The notes under the pieces are model-generated. The model was given only the letters and a program-made list of their open reading frames with translations, made no database searches and had not been told where the DNA came from. A stretch of 64,000 bases of DNA from Daejeonella sp. JGW-45. Lineage in GTDB: Bacteria; Bacteroidota; Bacteroidia; Sphingobacteriales; Sphingobacteriaceae. The position numbers and the translations under genes are program-made. The DNA is taken from the NCBI RefSeq assembly GCF_029360805.1, contig NZ_JARKNC010000006.1, positions 126,199-190,198 on the forward strand, read 5' to 3'. Within the stretch, counting starts at the first letter, position 1. Each line of letters opens with the position of its first letter. Shown here piece after piece: positions 1-9,027 of the stretch.

Positions 1-894
1 ATGTTTATAAATATGCTTTTCAGACCTATACGTGAGCTCGCAGATAAATTCAATACGCTGCAGATGGGTATGGTTGGTGCCGAACGGATCTTCACTGTAT
101 TAGATACCGATGAAAAGACTGAGGATAAAGGCAGGCAAAAGCCAGAAAATCTGCGGGGAGACATTGAATTCAACAAGGTTTGGTTTGCATATAACGATGA
201 GCATTGGGTATTAAAAGATATATCGTTCCATGTAAAACCCGGCGAAACATTAGCCCTTGTCGGTGCTACCGGAGCCGGTAAATCTTCCACAATAAATATT
301 CTAAACAGGTTTTATGAAATAAATAAGGGCAGTGTTAAAATAGATGGCATTGACATCCGTGAGTACGACCTGGCTTATCTGCGCACCCATATAGCGACGG
401 TATTGCAGGACGTGTTTTTGTTCTCAGACTCGATTGCCAATAATATCAATCTGAATAACAAGGAAATTACCAGGGAAAAGTTGATGAGGGCTGCACGGGA
501 GGTTGGTGCCGAAGATTTTATCGGGCGGCTTCCGGCAGGTTTCGATTATAACGTCATGGAAAGAGGCGCGACATTATCAGTGGGTCAGGCGCAGTTGATC
601 TCTTTTATACGGGCCATGGTGTATAACCCGCGGATCCTTGTTCTCGACGAAGCGACTGCTTCGCTCGATACCGAAACCGAAGAACTAATTCAGAATGCAA
701 TTACAAAATTGATGGAAGGCCGTACTTCTATCGTCATCGCACATCGTTTATCTACCATCCAGAACGCCGACCGGATTATCGTGCTCGATCACGGCGAAAT
801 CAAGGAAATGGGCTCGCATCAACAGCTTTTAAAGCTTGATGGCTACTACAAGCGGCTTTACGATCTGCAGTTTAATTCGGAAGGAATCTTGTAA
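1..894 (+). CDS. ABC exporter, ATP-binding half, 5' end cut by window
   Basis: C-terminal part of a fused permease/ATPase exporter of the MsbA/MdlB type, which uses ATP hydrolysis to move a lipid, drug or peptide across the inner membrane. The visible 297 residues start in the last transmembrane/coupling segment and contain a full nucleotide-binding domain: Walker A GATGAGKS near residues 88-95, a signature reading LSVGQ (not the standard LSGGQ) at 192-196, Walker B ILVLDE near 212-217, and the switch histidine in IAHRLS. A full exporter has about 580-600 residues, so the permease half lies to the left of the window and the methionine at base 1 is probably internal. The substrate cannot be read from sequence. 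Confidence 0.9.
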   Translation: MFINMLFRPIRELADKFNTLQMGMVGAERIFTVLDTDEKTEDKGRQKPENLRGDIEFNKVWFAYNDEHWVLKDISFHVKPGETLALVGATGAGKSSTINILNRFYEINKGSVKIDGIDIREYDLAYLRTHIATVLQDVFLFSDSIANNINLNNKEITREKLMRAAREVGAEDFIGRLPAGFDYNVMERGATLSVGQAQLISFIRAMVYNPRILVLDEATASLDTETEELIQNAITKLMEGRTSIVIAHRLSTIQNADRIIVLDHGEIKEMGSHQQLLKLDGYYKRLYDLQFNSEGIL

Positions 895-995
895 GTTGTA
901 CGTTTTACGTAATACGTTTGACGTTCTGGGCGGCTAGCACAGCGGAAGAACGTATAACGTAAAACGTATTACCTAAAACTCTATATTAGTCATCC
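895..995. repeat. Palindrome built of ACGT-containing words
   Basis: The gap between the exporter and the symporter is filled by two arms, about 899-927 and 946-973, that are roughly complementary. Each arm repeats short words such as TACGTTTTACG and AATACGTT. The centre (about 928-945) is GC-rich. It could act as a transcription terminator for the exporter, although no clean U-tract follows. It belongs to a set of word-repeat palindromes described under findings. Confidence 0.6.
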
Positions 996-2270
996 ATGAA
1001 AAGAGTCGTTACCCACCTCACCTTCCAGGTACTTGTAGCTATAGTAATAGGAATACTTGTCGGTCTTAATTTCCCAGGATTCGCGCCAACGGCGAAGCTG
1101 ATCGGTCAAACTTTTATCAATATGATCACCATGCTTATCGCACCGATCATATTTTTCACCATTGTTCTTGGCATCGCTCAGATGGGCGACATGAAAAAAG
1201 TTGGCCGGGTAGGAGGAAAGGCAATTTTATATTTCGAGGTCATAACGACGCTGGCAATAGTTATCGGCATGCTCGTGGCTAATATTTTTCAACCTGGTAA
1301 AGGCGTCGACATACGTTCTACTCATCCCGATATTTCCAAGGTACAGGCATACCAGGATGGTGCGGCAGACATGAACTGGCTGGAATTTTTTGCACATATC
1401 GTTCCCAAAAACATTATCGATTCGTTTGCAAAGGGCGACATTCTTCAGATACTATTTTTTGCTGTTCTATTTGGTCTTGCTCTCAGTAGGATGGGGGCAA
1501 CAGGTACTTCCCTCATAAATACCTTTGAAAAAATTTCACAGGTGATCTTCAATATTATGAAAATGATCATGAAGCTCGCACCTTTCGGAGCGTTTGGTGG
1601 TATGGCATATACCATTGGAACGTATGGTATAGAGACGCTTTTTCCGCTTGGTAAGCTGATGATAGCCGTTTATATGACGATGTTCCTTTTCATTTTTGGG
1701 GTATTGAATATTATAGGGTATATCTTCGATTTCAGCCTTTGGAAATATCTAAAGTTCATCCGGCAGGAAATAGTGATCGTTCTTGGTACATCTTCCTCGG
1801 AATCTGCTCTTCCCAGCATGATGCAGAAAATGGAAAAATTCGGCTGTTCGAAACCGGTTGTGGGGCTGGTTATTCCAACGGGTTATTCATTTAACCTGGA
1901 CGGCACGTCGATCTATTTATCGATGGCTGTGATATTCTTGTCGCAGGTTTTCGACATTAACCTGAGCCTCAGTCAGCAAATCACCATCATCGGGGTGTTG
2001 ATGGTTACCTCAAAGGGAGCGGCGGGTGTAACAGGAAGCGGTTTTATAGTGTTGGCGTCAACCCTCGCTGCGCTGAAGGTTATTCCCGTAGAAAGTATAG
2101 CTATCTTACTGGGTGTAGACAGGTTTATGTCTGAGGCCCGTGCAATCACCAACCTGATTGGGAATGGAGTGGCGGCAATAGTTATTGCCAAGAGCGAAAA
2201 GGAGTTTGACCAGGCGGCTTATGAAAAGGCAACTAATCCGCGGACGGCAGATTTCATTAGTGAGGGGTAA
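996..2270 (+). CDS. Dicarboxylate/amino acid:cation symporter (DAACS family)
   Basis: A 424-residue inner-membrane carrier of the glutamate/C4-dicarboxylate symporter family (GltP/DctA-like) that couples uptake to H+ or Na+. The family hallmarks are visible: the serine-rich re-entrant loop GTSSSESALP (about residues 265-274), the NLDGTSIY motif in helix 7 and the TSKGAAGVTGSGF stretch of the second re-entrant loop. Length is typical. The start at 996 follows a 101-bp repeat-like gap, so it is probably a separate transcription unit from the exporter. Whether it prefers glutamate, aspartate or succinate cannot be decided from sequence. Confidence 0.93.
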   Translation: MKRVVTHLTFQVLVAIVIGILVGLNFPGFAPTAKLIGQTFINMITMLIAPIIFFTIVLGIAQMGDMKKVGRVGGKAILYFEVITTLAIVIGMLVANIFQPGKGVDIRSTHPDISKVQAYQDGAADMNWLEFFAHIVPKNIIDSFAKGDILQILFFAVLFGLALSRMGATGTSLINTFEKISQVIFNIMKMIMKLAPFGAFGGMAYTIGTYGIETLFPLGKLMIAVYMTMFLFIFGVLNIIGYIFDFSLWKYLKFIRQEIVIVLGTSSSESALPSMMQKMEKFGCSKPVVGLVIPTGYSFNLDGTSIYLSMAVIFLSQVFDINLSLSQQITIIGVLMVTSKGAAGVTGSGFIVLASTLAALKVIPVESIAILLGVDRFMSEARAITNLIGNGVAAIVIAKSEKEFDQAAYEKATNPRTADFISEG

Positions 2271-2470
2271 AGGAAGTTGAAAGTTGAAAACTGAAAGTGG
2301 AAAACTGAAAACTGAAAGTGGAAAACGCCTATCCCGCACGTGCGGGATTATTATCCTATTAATCCTTTGCTTCGCTTCGCTCGCTATGACACGAAAAGTC
2401 AGCTTTCCGCCCGCATTCTATTAATCCTGTCATCTTATTAATCCTAATTATAATTCTTTTCCCAATTACC
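2271..2470. repeat. Low-complexity word repeats with an 18-bp palindrome
   Basis: Downstream of the symporter come tandem, slightly varied copies of GAAAGTTGAAAACT-type words (2276-2325). A perfect palindrome ATCCCGCACGTGCGGGAT follows at 2331-2348 and may act as a terminator hairpin. After that there are four copies of a TATTAATCCT-type word between about 2350 and 2450. No gene is apparent. Confidence 0.6.
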
Positions 2471-2472
2471 TT

Positions 2473-2502
2473 TTGACATTCTTGCTGATTCTGTTAGCTT
2501 TG
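2473..2502 (+). promoter_or_regulatory. Promoter of sucD (TTG-N19-TAnnTTTG)
   Basis: TTG at 2473-2475 is separated by exactly 19 bases from TAGCTTTG at 2495-2502, matching the Bacteroidota housekeeping sigma consensus. The sucD ATG lies 20 bases downstream, so the leader would be very short. Confidence 0.75.
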
Positions 2503-2521
2503 CGGTACAAAAATATATTCA

Positions 2522-3424
2522 ATGAGTGTACTTGTTAATAAAGATTCAAAAGTTATAGTTCAGGGATTTACAGGAAACGAAGGCACATACCATGCCTCGC
2601 AAATGATTGAATACGGAACGCAGGTTGTAGGAGGTGTTACTCCGGGAAAAGGTGGTCAAACTCACCTTGACAGGCCCGTTTTTAATACTGTTAAAGACGC
2701 AGTGGACAAGACCGGAGCTAATGTTTCTATCATATTCGTGCCGCCGGCATTTGCTGCAGATGCGATCATGGAGGCTGCAGAAGCAGGAATTAAAGTTATA
2801 GTTTGTATCACAGAAGGTATCCCGACTAAGGATATGATCCTGGTTAAGGAATATCTTTCTGATAAAGATTCCCGTCTGATCGGTCCGAATTGCCCGGGTA
2901 TTATCACCGCTGATGAAGCTAAGATTGGCATTATGCCAGGATTTATCTTCAAAAAAGGAGGTGTTGGTATCGTATCCAAGTCAGGTACTCTAACGTATGA
3001 AGCTGTTGATCAGGTTGTGAAAGCTGGTTTGGGTATTACGACCGCGATAGGAATTGGTGGTGATCCGATTATCGGCACGCCAACGAAAGAAGCTGTTGAA
3101 TTATTGATGAATGATCCTGAAACTAAAGGTATCGTGATGATCGGTGAGATTGGCGGAAGTATGGAAGCTGATGCAGCCCGCTGGATCAAGGAAAATGCCC
3201 GCCAGAACGAGCTGCTCGGGCTGGGAACTAAACCCGTTGTAGGATTTATTGCAGGTCAGACAGCGCCTCCGGGACGTCGTATGGGGCATGCAGGAGCAAT
3301 AGTAGGCGGTGCTGATGATACGGCAGCAGCGAAGATGAAAATAATGAGAGAATGCGGTATCCGTGTTGTTGAGTCGCCGGCAGAGATTGGTGCAGCAATG
3401 GCAGAAGAGCTCGCAAAGCTATAG
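2522..3424 (+). CDS. sucD: Succinyl-CoA synthetase alpha subunit
   Basis: Alpha subunit of succinate-CoA ligase, which makes succinate and ATP or GTP from succinyl-CoA in the TCA cycle as a complex with SucC. It is 300 residues long, close to the usual 290. The N-terminal CoA-binding Rossmann domain starts [14 protein letters not shown], and the C-terminal domain carries the phosphohistidine loop (GHAGAIVGG, near residue 258). No sucC lies next to it; in many Bacteroidota sucC and sucD are unlinked. It has its own consensus promoter and is closed by a strong terminator, so it looks monocistronic. Confidence 0.97.
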   Translation: MSVLVNKDSKVIVQGFTGNEGTYHASQMIEYGTQVVGGVTPGKGGQTHLDRPVFNTVKDAVDKTGANVSIIFVPPAFAADAIMEAAEAGIKVIVCITEGIPTKDMILVKEYLSDKDSRLIGPNCPGIITADEAKIGIMPGFIFKKGGVGIVSKSGTLTYEAVDQVVKAGLGITTAIGIGGDPIIGTPTKEAVELLMNDPETKGIVMIGEIGGSMEADAARWIKENARQNELLGLGTKPVVGFIAGQTAPPGRRMGHAGAIVGGADDTAAAKMKIMRECGIRVVESPAEIGAAMAEELAKL

Positions 3425-3449
3425 TGAAATTAGGGTGATTAGTCATCGG

Positions 3450-3479
3450 AAAACCGGCTTTTTGCCGGTTTTTTTGTTT
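3450..3479 (+). terminator. Rho-independent terminator of sucD
   Basis: Perfect 9-bp stem (AAAACCGGC at 3450-3458 with GCCGGTTTT at 3464-3472) with a 5-T loop, running into a T-rich tract. It lies 25 bp after the sucD stop. Confidence 0.88.
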
Positions 3480-3521
3480 TTACCTCCCTAAAACCCCATC
3501 TTTGCCCCGTTCAACAAATGA

Positions 3522-3914
3522 ATGAAGCATATGAAAACACTAATTTTTATACTCTTCACAGTTTTTTCGACAGCATTCGGTGAGCCTGCGGAGAGGGACA
3601 AAGCATCAGGATTGATTACCGTTACTGGCAAAGCCACTTATTACCACAGCAAGTTTAACGGACGTAAAACCACCAGCGGTGAAGTTTTCAGCAACAAGAA
3701 ATTAACAGCTGCGCACCTTAAGTTACCTTTTGGGACAATGGTGACTGTAACGAACGTCGACAACGGCAGATCGGTCGAGGTGAGGGTCAACGACCGGGGG
3801 CCGCACAGTAAATATTATATCATCGACCTTTCCCAGGCGGCAGCCAGGGAGATCGGGATGTTCGGTAAAGGGGTGGCGAATGTTGAGATAAGTTATACAC
3901 TGCCGGGAGAATAA
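3522..3914 (+). CDS. RlpA-like septal ring / DPBB domain protein
   Basis: Small exported protein of 130 residues with an RlpA-type double-psi beta-barrel. An N-terminal signal peptide (residues 4-20, KTLIFILFTVFSTAFG) is followed by the barrel core: GKATYYHSKFNGRKTTSGE, then AAHLKLPFGTMVTVTN and VRVNDRGP. In E. coli and P. aeruginosa RlpA proteins bind or cleave denuded septal glycan, and the Asp in the NDRGP motif belongs to the active-site region. There is no lipobox cysteine and no SPOR domain, so this is a minimal version. A second ATG at 3531 gives a more compact signal peptide and is an equally good start. No consensus TAnnTTTG is present upstream; CATCTTTG is close. Confidence 0.88.
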   Translation: MKHMKTLIFILFTVFSTAFGEPAERDKASGLITVTGKATYYHSKFNGRKTTSGEVFSNKKLTAAHLKLPFGTMVTVTNVDNGRSVEVRVNDRGPHSKYYIIDLSQAAAREIGMFGKGVANVEISYTLPGE

Positions 3915-3929
3915 CGGTTATTTTATTTC

Positions 3930-4049
3930 AACGCAAAGGCCTCAAAGTACACACGAAGGACGCAAAGTTTGCATAACGTATAATAGGTTTCGCTAAAGCT
4001 AGTCACGTGATTTCGCGTCCTTCGCGAAAAACTTTGCGTCCTTTGCGTT
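3930..4049. repeat. REP-like palindrome, copy A (AACGCAAAGG ... CCTTTGCGTT)
   Basis: Left arm begins AACGCAAAGG (3930-3939) and ends near 3970. Right arm ends CCTTTGCGTT (4040-4049) and begins near 4015. The arms are about 35-40 bases, imperfectly complementary, and each contains the GACGCAAAG/CTTTGCGTC word. The same termini recur at 13581-13669, and one arm at 4970-5011. It fills the gap between the RlpA-like gene and msrB. Confidence 0.8.
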
Positions 4050-4130
4050 AAAATCGGCGTTCAGCTTAAAGCTATTGTTTCTTCGACGTCATTTCTCTTC
4101 CCATTTAAACTCTTTTGCCTCCCCTGTGTT

Positions 4131-4138
4131 TATCTTTG
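4131..4138 (+). promoter_or_regulatory. -7 element of msrB promoter
   Basis: TATCTTTG matches TAnnTTTG. It lies 16 bases before the ATG at 4154 and downstream of the in-frame upstream start at 4115, so it supports the shorter msrB start. No TTG is found at the ideal 19-base spacing (the nearest is at 4115-4117). Confidence 0.55.
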
Positions 4139-4153
4139 TACAAGCGAATAAAC

Positions 4154-4513
4154 ATGGAGTACAATAAATTAACACCCGAAGAAGAATATATCATACTGCA
4201 TAAAGGAACAGAGCGCCCCTTTACCGGCGAGTTGCTGGATAATAAATTGCCCGGTACGTATGTGTGTAAACGCTGTGACAGTCCATTGTACCGGTCGGAA
4301 GACAAATTTGAATCACATTGTGGCTGGCCAAGTTTCGACGATGAGATTGCCGGCGCAGTAAAAAGTGTTACTGATGCGGATGGCAGAAGAACTGAAATTC
4401 TTTGTAATAACTGCGGCGCGCATTTAGGACATGTATTTGAGGGCGAAAGATTTACCCCGAAGAATACGCGTCACTGTGTGAATTCGTTGTCGATGAAATT
4501 TATCCCGGCCTGA
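4154..4513 (+). CDS. msrB: Peptide-methionine (R)-S-oxide reductase
   Basis: Repairs oxidised proteins by reducing methionine-R-sulfoxide. The 119-residue protein has both zinc-binding CxxC pairs (CKRCDSPLY and [12 protein letters not shown]) and the catalytic cysteine in [11 protein letters not shown], with the resolving region and the SHCGWPSF motif intact. I start it at 4154 ([10 protein letters not shown]) because a -7 promoter element sits at 4131-4138; an in-frame start at 4115 would add 13 unlikely residues. It is tail-to-tail with the next gene, with only 3 bp between the stops. No msrA fusion is present. Confidence 0.95.
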   Translation: MEYNKLTPEEEYIILHKGTERPFTGELLDNKLPGTYVCKRCDSPLYRSEDKFESHCGWPSFDDEIAGAVKSVTDADGRRTEILCNNCGAHLGHVFEGERFTPKNTRHCVNSLSMKFIPA

Positions 4514-4516
4514 CCA

Positions 4517-4846
4517 TCACTTAATATAAACTTCGCCTTTATAAGGTTCAATAACCGAATGGAAGTTAAACCCAGCAACGTGCACCAGGTAGTACGCCAT
4601 AATATCGCACCAGCAAATTTCATCTCTAAAGATCTCAAGCTGGGGTAATGAACCTTTCTGGCAGCTATTTTCCTTATCGTAATCATACAGCCCGTCATTT
4701 TCAAGGCACCAGGTTTTCCATAGGTCAAATTCTTTGGGATCTGAGAATACGATCTTAAAAAATGTTTCTTCTCTTACATCTTTAAGATCATCATTCATGT
4801 AATGATGATATTTATGCCGGTGGCGGATGATCTTTGCAGTGGTCAT
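4517..4846 (-). CDS. Hypothetical protein, 109 aa
   Basis: I do not recognise this protein. It is a soluble 109-residue product rich in aromatic and acidic residues (for example HRHKYHHYMNDD at the N-terminus and FDLWKTWCLENDGLYDYD in the middle), with no signal peptide or membrane segment. It is convergent with msrB, with 3 bp between the stop codons. Even composition over the whole frame, and the good fit to the gap, argue that it is a real gene rather than chance. The frame at 4471-4728 on the same strand overlaps it and looks like a shadow. Confidence 0.65.
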   Translation of the reverse strand: MTTAKIIRHRHKYHHYMNDDLKDVREETFFKIVFSDPKEFDLWKTWCLENDGLYDYDKENSCQKGSLPQLEIFRDEICWCDIMAYYLVHVAGFNFHSVIEPYKGEVYIK

Positions 4847-5189
4847 AGCGGTGATTTATTTCCTAACCACCAGCCTCCTTATTTGTTCTTAGTGTTTTTG
4901 GATTTTTATTTTCTGTGCTCAAATTCTTCTCACTTTATTCCCTACTTGTGTTATAGCATTCGCCTTTTTAACGCAAAGGCCGCGAAGGTTTACGCGGAGA
5001 TCGCAAAGCATTTATAGCGACAGTTTATGGTCAAGATGTTCATTGAAAACTCAGGGTACTTCGCGTGTACTTGCCATTCTCTGCATTCAAGAAATAAGCG
5101 ATTGGGAAGCGGGTCGTTAACAACCTTCACACATAAAATTTCACGCTTTTTTAAGAAAAACCCTAATTTTACAGTTCTAAAATTATACT
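4847..5189. repeat. Intergenic stretch with half copy of the AACGCAAAGG repeat (copy B)
   Basis: A 343-bp gap between divergent genes. One arm of the REP-like repeat, beginning AACGCAAAGG, lies at 4970-5011. A partner arm is not clear; a TTCGCGTGTACTT stretch near 5060 may be its eroded remnant. I see no convincing gene; a 71-codon frame at 4802-5017 runs through the repeat and has no family features. Upstream of fabG there is only a weak TAATTTTA box near 5163. Confidence 0.55.
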
Positions 5190-5933
5190 ATGAAACTACT
5201 TGAAGGAAAAATCGCCTTAATCACCGGGGCATCTAAGGGAATTGGCCGCAAGATTGCTGAGAAATTTGCCGAGCACGGTGCTGATGTGGCTTTTACATAT
5301 TTATCATCCGTTGAACAGGGGCAGGCATTGGAGAATGAGCTTCAAAGTTTTGGTACAAAAGTAAAAGGCTACCGGTCAGATGCTTCTAAATTTGAAGATT
5401 CTGAAAAGCTGATTAATGATATCGTAGCCGATTTTGGTTCACTTGATATAGTTGTAAACAATGCTGGGATTACCAAAGACGGCCTTTTAATGCGAATGAC
5501 CGAAGAGAACTGGGACGATGTTCTGAATATCAACCTTAAATCGGTTTTCAATATTACCAAAGCGGCTTCCAAGATCATGATGAAGAACCGTAAGGGCGTG
5601 TTCATTAATATGAGCTCTGTAGTGGGTGTTCAGGGCAATGCGGGTCAGGCAAATTATGCAGCCTCAAAGGCCGGTATCATTGGTTTTTCTAAATCTGTTG
5701 CTAAAGAGTTGGGCTCAAGAAATATACGGGCTAACGTCGTGGCTCCCGGATTTATCCGCACAGAGATGACAGATGTACTGGATCCCAAGGTCGTTGAAGG
5801 CTGGGCGCAGGCTATTCCGCTGAAGCGTGCCGGTGAAACGGAAGACGTTGCTAACCTTTGTGTGTTCCTGGGCTCGGATATGGCAGGGTATATTACCGGG
5901 CAGGTTATTCCGGTGGATGGGGGGATGTTATAG
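5190..5933 (+). CDS. fabG: 3-oxoacyl-ACP reductase
   Basis: NADPH-dependent beta-ketoacyl-ACP reductase of fatty-acid elongation, from the classical short-chain dehydrogenase family. It has 247 residues, the usual length. Visible features are the cofactor motif TGASKGIG (residues 13-20), NNAG, the catalytic serine in NMSSVVG and the YAASK catalytic Tyr/Lys pair. The C-terminal PVDGGM is typical of FabG. It stands apart from other fab genes here, so a paralogous role (for example in polyhydroxyalkanoate or other acyl reduction) cannot be excluded, but the sequence is close to housekeeping FabG. Confidence 0.92.
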   Translation: MKLLEGKIALITGASKGIGRKIAEKFAEHGADVAFTYLSSVEQGQALENELQSFGTKVKGYRSDASKFEDSEKLINDIVADFGSLDIVVNNAGITKDGLLMRMTEENWDDVLNINLKSVFNITKAASKIMMKNRKGVFINMSSVVGVQGNAGQANYAASKAGIIGFSKSVAKELGSRNIRANVVAPGFIRTEMTDVLDPKVVEGWAQAIPLKRAGETEDVANLCVFLGSDMAGYITGQVIPVDGGML

Positions 5934-5981
5934 AACAAAACCATCCAACATTTCCATATATAAAGCGTTATAACTATTAAT

Positions 5982-6728
5982 ATGCCCGATAACACCCCTC
6001 CCCCACAAAAAAGCTATTTTGTCGTCCCTGCTGCGATACTTGGCATCTCACTGATCCTTTCCACGTTTATCTTTTCAGGAACCTGGAAGAAAATTAAAAG
6101 TGAGAACCAGATCATTACAGTTACGGGATCGGCGAAAAAGGTTATTGTATCAGATCTGGGGATATTACGGGGAACACTTAATGTGGAGGGCCCTACAGCC
6201 AGGGATGCTTACCGTGCCCTTGAATTGCAAAAGCCGGTCCTGCTCACATATTTAAAGTCAAAGGGCTTTGACAGCGATAAGGTAAACTATCAGACGATCA
6301 GTACCTATCCGAATTTTAACTTCAATGCCCAGGGGCAAAACGTAGGGGTGCGGTCTTACAATGCCGCGCAGACGATTGACATTTCTTCATCTGACGTCAA
6401 TCTGATCAAAGAAATTTCCCTGGAAATAAGCTCTTTGGTAGAGCGGGGTGTAAGTTTCCAGGTAAATTCTCCGGAATATTACTATACTAAGCTGGGTGAT
6501 ATTAAAATTGAGATCCAGGCTCAGGCGGCGAAAGATGCGATGAACCGGGGGGAACGGATCGCTGAAGCCACAGGCAGGAAACTGGGGACTCTGAAGAGCG
6601 CCCGAATGGGCGTATTGCAGATCACACCGGAAAACTCTAACCTGACTTCCGATTATGGGATCAATGATGTGAGCTCGATCCGCAAGGAAATTGTTGCCGT
6701 GGTGAACGCCAATTTTGAAATAGATTAG
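5982..6728 (+). CDS. SIMPL (DUF541) domain protein
   Basis: A 248-residue membrane-anchored protein: a hydrophilic N-terminus, one transmembrane helix at about residues 12-32 (FVVPAAILGISLILSTFIF), then an extracytoplasmic SIMPL/DUF541 domain beginning around ITVTGSAKKVIVSDLG. Family members (YggE-like, BP26) are periplasmic or membrane proteins linked to oxidative stress and to oligomeric channel-like rings, but the molecular role is poorly known. It starts 48 bp after fabG on the same strand and may be cotranscribed with it. Confidence 0.85.
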   Translation: MPDNTPPPQKSYFVVPAAILGISLILSTFIFSGTWKKIKSENQIITVTGSAKKVIVSDLGILRGTLNVEGPTARDAYRALELQKPVLLTYLKSKGFDSDKVNYQTISTYPNFNFNAQGQNVGVRSYNAAQTIDISSSDVNLIKEISLEISSLVERGVSFQVNSPEYYYTKLGDIKIEIQAQAAKDAMNRGERIAEATGRKLGTLKSARMGVLQITPENSNLTSDYGINDVSSIRKEIVAVVNANFEID

Positions 6729-6783
6729 CGAGTCTTTTCTTTAAAGCATATCGCTTTGAAGAAAAAGGCATATTTTTATAATT

Positions 6784-8871
6784 ATGCCATTGTTATTTCA
6801 GCTGCAGTTTACATCCCTTACTTTTTTCTGGCTGTTAGCTTGCCTTGCCCTGGGGATGGGCTATGCTTTCTTGCTTTATAGCTCATCTGCGCATCTGAAA
6901 AAACCTCTTCGGAACCTATTATTTGCGCTCAGGACTCTTGCTGTAACTTTTATTTCCTTTCTTCTTTTCGCCCCCCTCGTCCGGAATATTAAAACAACTG
7001 CTGAGAAGCCTCTCATCATTATTGCGCAGGATAATTCGGCATCGATCCTTGTTTCCAAAACCAAAGGTTTTAATGAAAGATCGTACGCTGAAGAATTGAA
7101 GGAACTCAGAAAAGCCCTGGCAGACGACTATGATGTCCGCTCTTTCAGCTTTGGATCGGAGGTTAAAAACGGGCTTGATCTCATGTTTAACGCACCGCTC
7201 ACGGATATCGCTTCAATTTTCAAACTTATAGACGATCAGTTTTCCAATCGTAATATTGGAGCTTTAATAATTGGAAGTGACGGGATCTACAACCGTGGCC
7301 CCAACCCTCAGTATGAAGCAAAAAATCTGAAGTCCCCGGTCTATACTATCGCATTAGGAGACACCATTGCAAAAAGAGACCTTCTTATTTCCAACGTAAA
7401 TTATAATAATATCACATACCTGGATAATCAGTTCCAGGTGGAGGTTAGTGTCGAAGCTTATCAGGCGCAAGGCAGTTCGAGCGTACTTACAGTCTCCGAT
7501 AAGTCAGGTATAGTGTTTTCGCGACCGGTATCGATTAGTTCGAACGAATTCCGTTTGCTTGTTCCAATAACATTGCCGGCTAACAATAAGGGGATCCAGC
7601 AATATACAATCCGCCTGTCGCCGATTTCAAATGAGCTTTCGGTCAAGAATAATACTCAAACTATTTTCGTGGAGGTGATCGATGGCAGGCAGAAAGTCTT
7701 GCTCCTTGCTAACTCACCGCACCCCGACCTGTCGGCCTTAAAGCAATCTATAGAGGTTAATAAAAATTACTCCACGAAAATAGCGTTTGCCGCTGAGGTA
7801 ACCAGCTCAGATATTGAGGATGCCGGTCTGGTGATCCTGCACCAGCTTCCTTCCCTTAGTAACAGCGCTCCGGAGCTGCTAAAAGCAATGCCTTCGAAAC
7901 CACTATGGTTTGTGCTCGGTGCTCAAAGTAATGTCAATGCCTTTTCTTCATTCCAATCCATTCTGGGAATCACCTCATCGGGTAATACCCAGGAAGCTAC
8001 AGCCAGTTTTGAACCTGACTTTTATGCATTTACATTAACCGATGCGAGCAAGCAGCGTATACGTAATCTGGCGCCGCTAATAAGTCCTTTCGGGAATTAT
8101 GGTTTGAAAGGCCCTGCCAGTGTTATGATTAGTCAGCAGGTCGGGAAACTTGTTACTAAGATGCCCTTGCTTGTTTTTGGAGAAGACGCACAGCGTAAGG
8201 TCGCAGTAATGGCTGGTGAAGGGATCTGGAGATGGAGGCTCGAAGATTTCCAGGAGAGCGGGAACCATGAGGCTGTGGATGAGTTAGTAGGGAAAACCGT
8301 CCAGTACCTTTCAACACGGGAAGATAAGAGGAAGTTCCGGGTTTATCCGGCAAAAAATGCCTTTGATGAAAATGAGCATGTCATACTTAACGCCGAACTT
8401 TATAATGACGCATTTGAGCTTGTAAATACGCCGGATGTAAATATCTCCCTTAGAAGTAAGGCCGGGAAAAGCTATCCCTTTGTTTTTTCAAGAACAAGTA
8501 ATGCATACAGCCTCGATGCCGGGATATTGCCCGCTGGCGAGTACAGTTATACTGCGCGAACAGAATATGGCAAGAGCAGGCATTCGGCCGCCGGTAAATT
8601 CGTCATCACACAGCAGCAGGCGGAATTCAAACAAACAAGGGCGAACCACCAATTGCTTTATGCAATGGCACAGCAAAGCGGGGGTAAGATGATATTTCCC
8701 TCACAGATCGGAGATCTGGCGCGGCATATTAAGGAAAATGAGAATATAAAGACTGTGTCTTATGAAGACCGTAAATATGAAGAACTCATTAATGTTAAGT
8801 TATTGTTTTTTGTCATCCTCGCATTGCTTAGTTTAGAATGGTTCTCAAGGAAAAGAAATGGGGAAGTCTAA
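6784..8871 (+). CDS. Large VWA-like membrane protein
   Basis: A 695-residue protein with two N-terminal transmembrane helices (about residues 10-30 and 41-62), a VWA-like segment with the MIDAS-type signature IAQDNSASIL (near residues 78-88), a long extracytoplasmic beta-rich region, and a C-terminal transmembrane helix (about 672-690, KLLFFVILALLSLEWF) with a basic tail. This architecture matches a conserved Bacteroidota family annotated as VWA domain-containing and related to the Bat aerotolerance membrane proteins; its biochemical role is not established. It begins 55 bp after the SIMPL gene. Confidence 0.75.
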   Translation: MPLLFQLQFTSLTFFWLLACLALGMGYAFLLYSSSAHLKKPLRNLLFALRTLAVTFISFLLFAPLVRNIKTTAEKPLIIIAQDNSASILVSKTKGFNERSYAEELKELRKALADDYDVRSFSFGSEVKNGLDLMFNAPLTDIASIFKLIDDQFSNRNIGALIIGSDGIYNRGPNPQYEAKNLKSPVYTIALGDTIAKRDLLISNVNYNNITYLDNQFQVEVSVEAYQAQGSSSVLTVSDKSGIVFSRPVSISSNEFRLLVPITLPANNKGIQQYTIRLSPISNELSVKNNTQTIFVEVIDGRQKVLLLANSPHPDLSALKQSIEVNKNYSTKIAFAAEVTSSDIEDAGLVILHQLPSLSNSAPELLKAMPSKPLWFVLGAQSNVNAFSSFQSILGITSSGNTQEATASFEPDFYAFTLTDASKQRIRNLAPLISPFGNYGLKGPASVMISQQVGKLVTKMPLLVFGEDAQRKVAVMAGEGIWRWRLEDFQESGNHEAVDELVGKTVQYLSTREDKRKFRVYPAKNAFDENEHVILNAELYNDAFELVNTPDVNISLRSKAGKSYPFVFSRTSNAYSLDAGILPAGEYSYTARTEYGKSRHSAAGKFVITQQQAEFKQTRANHQLLYAMAQQSGGKMIFPSQIGDLARHIKENENIKTVSYEDRKYEELINVKLLFFVILALLSLEWFSRKRNGEV

Positions 8872-9027
8872 GAGGCATGCCGAGTAGCAACTGTTCATAA
8901 CAATACTTGACCTAACGGGCCTTTAATATGCCGTTTCTTGCCCACAACTCGCCGTTCGCTAAACCGGGCTTAATTTAATCTTCTGATTGATACCTGGCTG
9001 ATACTTTTAGGTAATCAACGGGTAAAT

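Noticed and set aside
4471-4728. 85-codon minus-strand frame overlapping msrB and the 109-aa gene
   Set aside because: Overlaps two better-supported genes in another frame and has no recognisable features.
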